The notes beneath the pieces were generated by a model, which worked only from the letters and a program-made list of their open reading frames with translations, ran no database searches and was not told the DNA's origin. Below, piece after piece: positions 6,356 to 6,528 of a DNA stretch of 6,528 nucleotides (positions within the stretch are counted from its first letter, which is position 1; the number at the start of each line of letters is the position of its first letter). The DNA is from an uncultured Eubacteriales bacterium (lineage in GTDB: Bacteria; Bacillota; Clostridia; Oscillospirales; CAG-272): contig CATLAS010000053.1 in assembly GCA_949878535.1 (NCBI GenBank), forward strand, positions 1-6,528. The letters are read 5' to 3'. The position numbers and the translations under genes were made by a program.

Positions 6356-6426
6356 GATGGCTCGTCGTGGGTTCTTTCTAACTTCATCAGCCTCTCCTCA
6401 GTGAAGGGAGGTGGCTCGCTGTAGGT
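6356..6426 (+). repeat. Two degenerate direct-repeat copies, 54 nt apart, in the intergenic region
   Basis: GATGGCTCGTCGTGGGT (6356-6372) and GGTGGCTCGCTGTAGGT (6410-6426) match at 13 of 17 positions by eye. Both follow an A/G-rich AAGGnAG-like stretch, suggesting remnants of one repeat unit. The second copy is the left arm of the inverted repeat described next. Confidence 0.4.
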
Positions 6427-6528
6427 GAGACGGAGGGATTGTCTAAGTTATACTGCTGATTGACAAATTCTGCAAAATGATTGCATAACAATCCCTCACC
6501 CGCTACCGCGGGAGCCCCCTTTACACAA
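6389..6528. repeat. MITE-like inverted-repeat element, cut by the window edge
   Basis: GAGGGATTGT (6433-6442) and ACAATCCCTC (6488-6497) are perfect 10-nt inverted repeats around a 45-nt AT-rich core. Outward of each lies an equivalent mini-hairpin: left CTCGC/GTGAG (6415-6419 with 6425-6429, one G-U pair), right CCCGC/GCGGG (6499-6503 with 6508-6512). Beyond these are AAGGGAGG (6404-6411) on the left and, inverted, CCCCCTTT (6515-6522) on the right. The left end also has an imperfect hairpin (6391-6411). From memory, such 'AATCCCTC...CTCCCTTTACACAAGGG' units recur in gut Clostridia genomes, so a non-autonomous dispersed repeat is likely. No protein-coding gene is visible from 6230 to the end. 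Confidence 0.55.

Overview
This window carries a complete Rnf operon in the order rnfC-D-G-E-A-B (412..6229, all + strand), the usual order in Clostridia. It is flanked by the 3' end of a carbohydrate-active-type gene on the left and a repeat-rich, gene-free intergenic stretch on the right. Gene order, a TTG start, moderate GC content (estimated by eye) and the short palindromic repeats suggest an anaerobic, probably gut-associated Clostridia member (Oscillospiraceae/Ruminococcaceae-like). That placement is inference; no taxonomic marker is present.

Layout: 1..395 is the C-terminal part of a discoidin/CBM-like protein, resembling the tail of GH43-type glycosidases. After a 16-nt gap come rnfC (412..1746), rnfD (1756..2772), rnfG (2820..3929), rnfE (3972..4595), rnfA (4628..5200) and rnfB (5369..6229). 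The rnfA-rnfB gap is 168 nt, the longest inside the operon. It contains a 61-nt element (5285..5345) able to fold into a three-way junction. The operon ends in a hairpin terminator (6233..6267), placed back to back with a hairpin that would terminate leftward transcription (6268..6292). From there to the window end I see no gene, only degenerate repeats and a MITE-like inverted repeat that runs off the edge.

How the genes work together: Rnf is a membrane ferredoxin:NAD+ oxidoreductase that couples electron transfer to Na+ or H+ export. RnfB (Fe-S clusters) takes electrons from ferredoxin. The membrane pair RnfA/RnfE carries them across the membrane through a shared [2Fe-2S] cluster. RnfG and RnfD (covalent FMN) pass them on, and RnfC (FMN, Fe-S, NAD site) reduces NAD+.

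The most interesting point is that this Rnf looks biochemically non-standard. RnfA lacks both cysteines expected to ligate the intramembrane [2Fe-2S] cluster (Glu25 and Gly112 instead), while RnfE keeps its two. RnfC has substitutions in its glycine-rich FMN loop (GMGSAAFPT), and RnfG has a roughly 145-residue disordered Pro/Thr/Ser/Asp/Glu-rich tail. All reading frames are intact, so this looks like a divergent, functional variant rather than a decayed operon.
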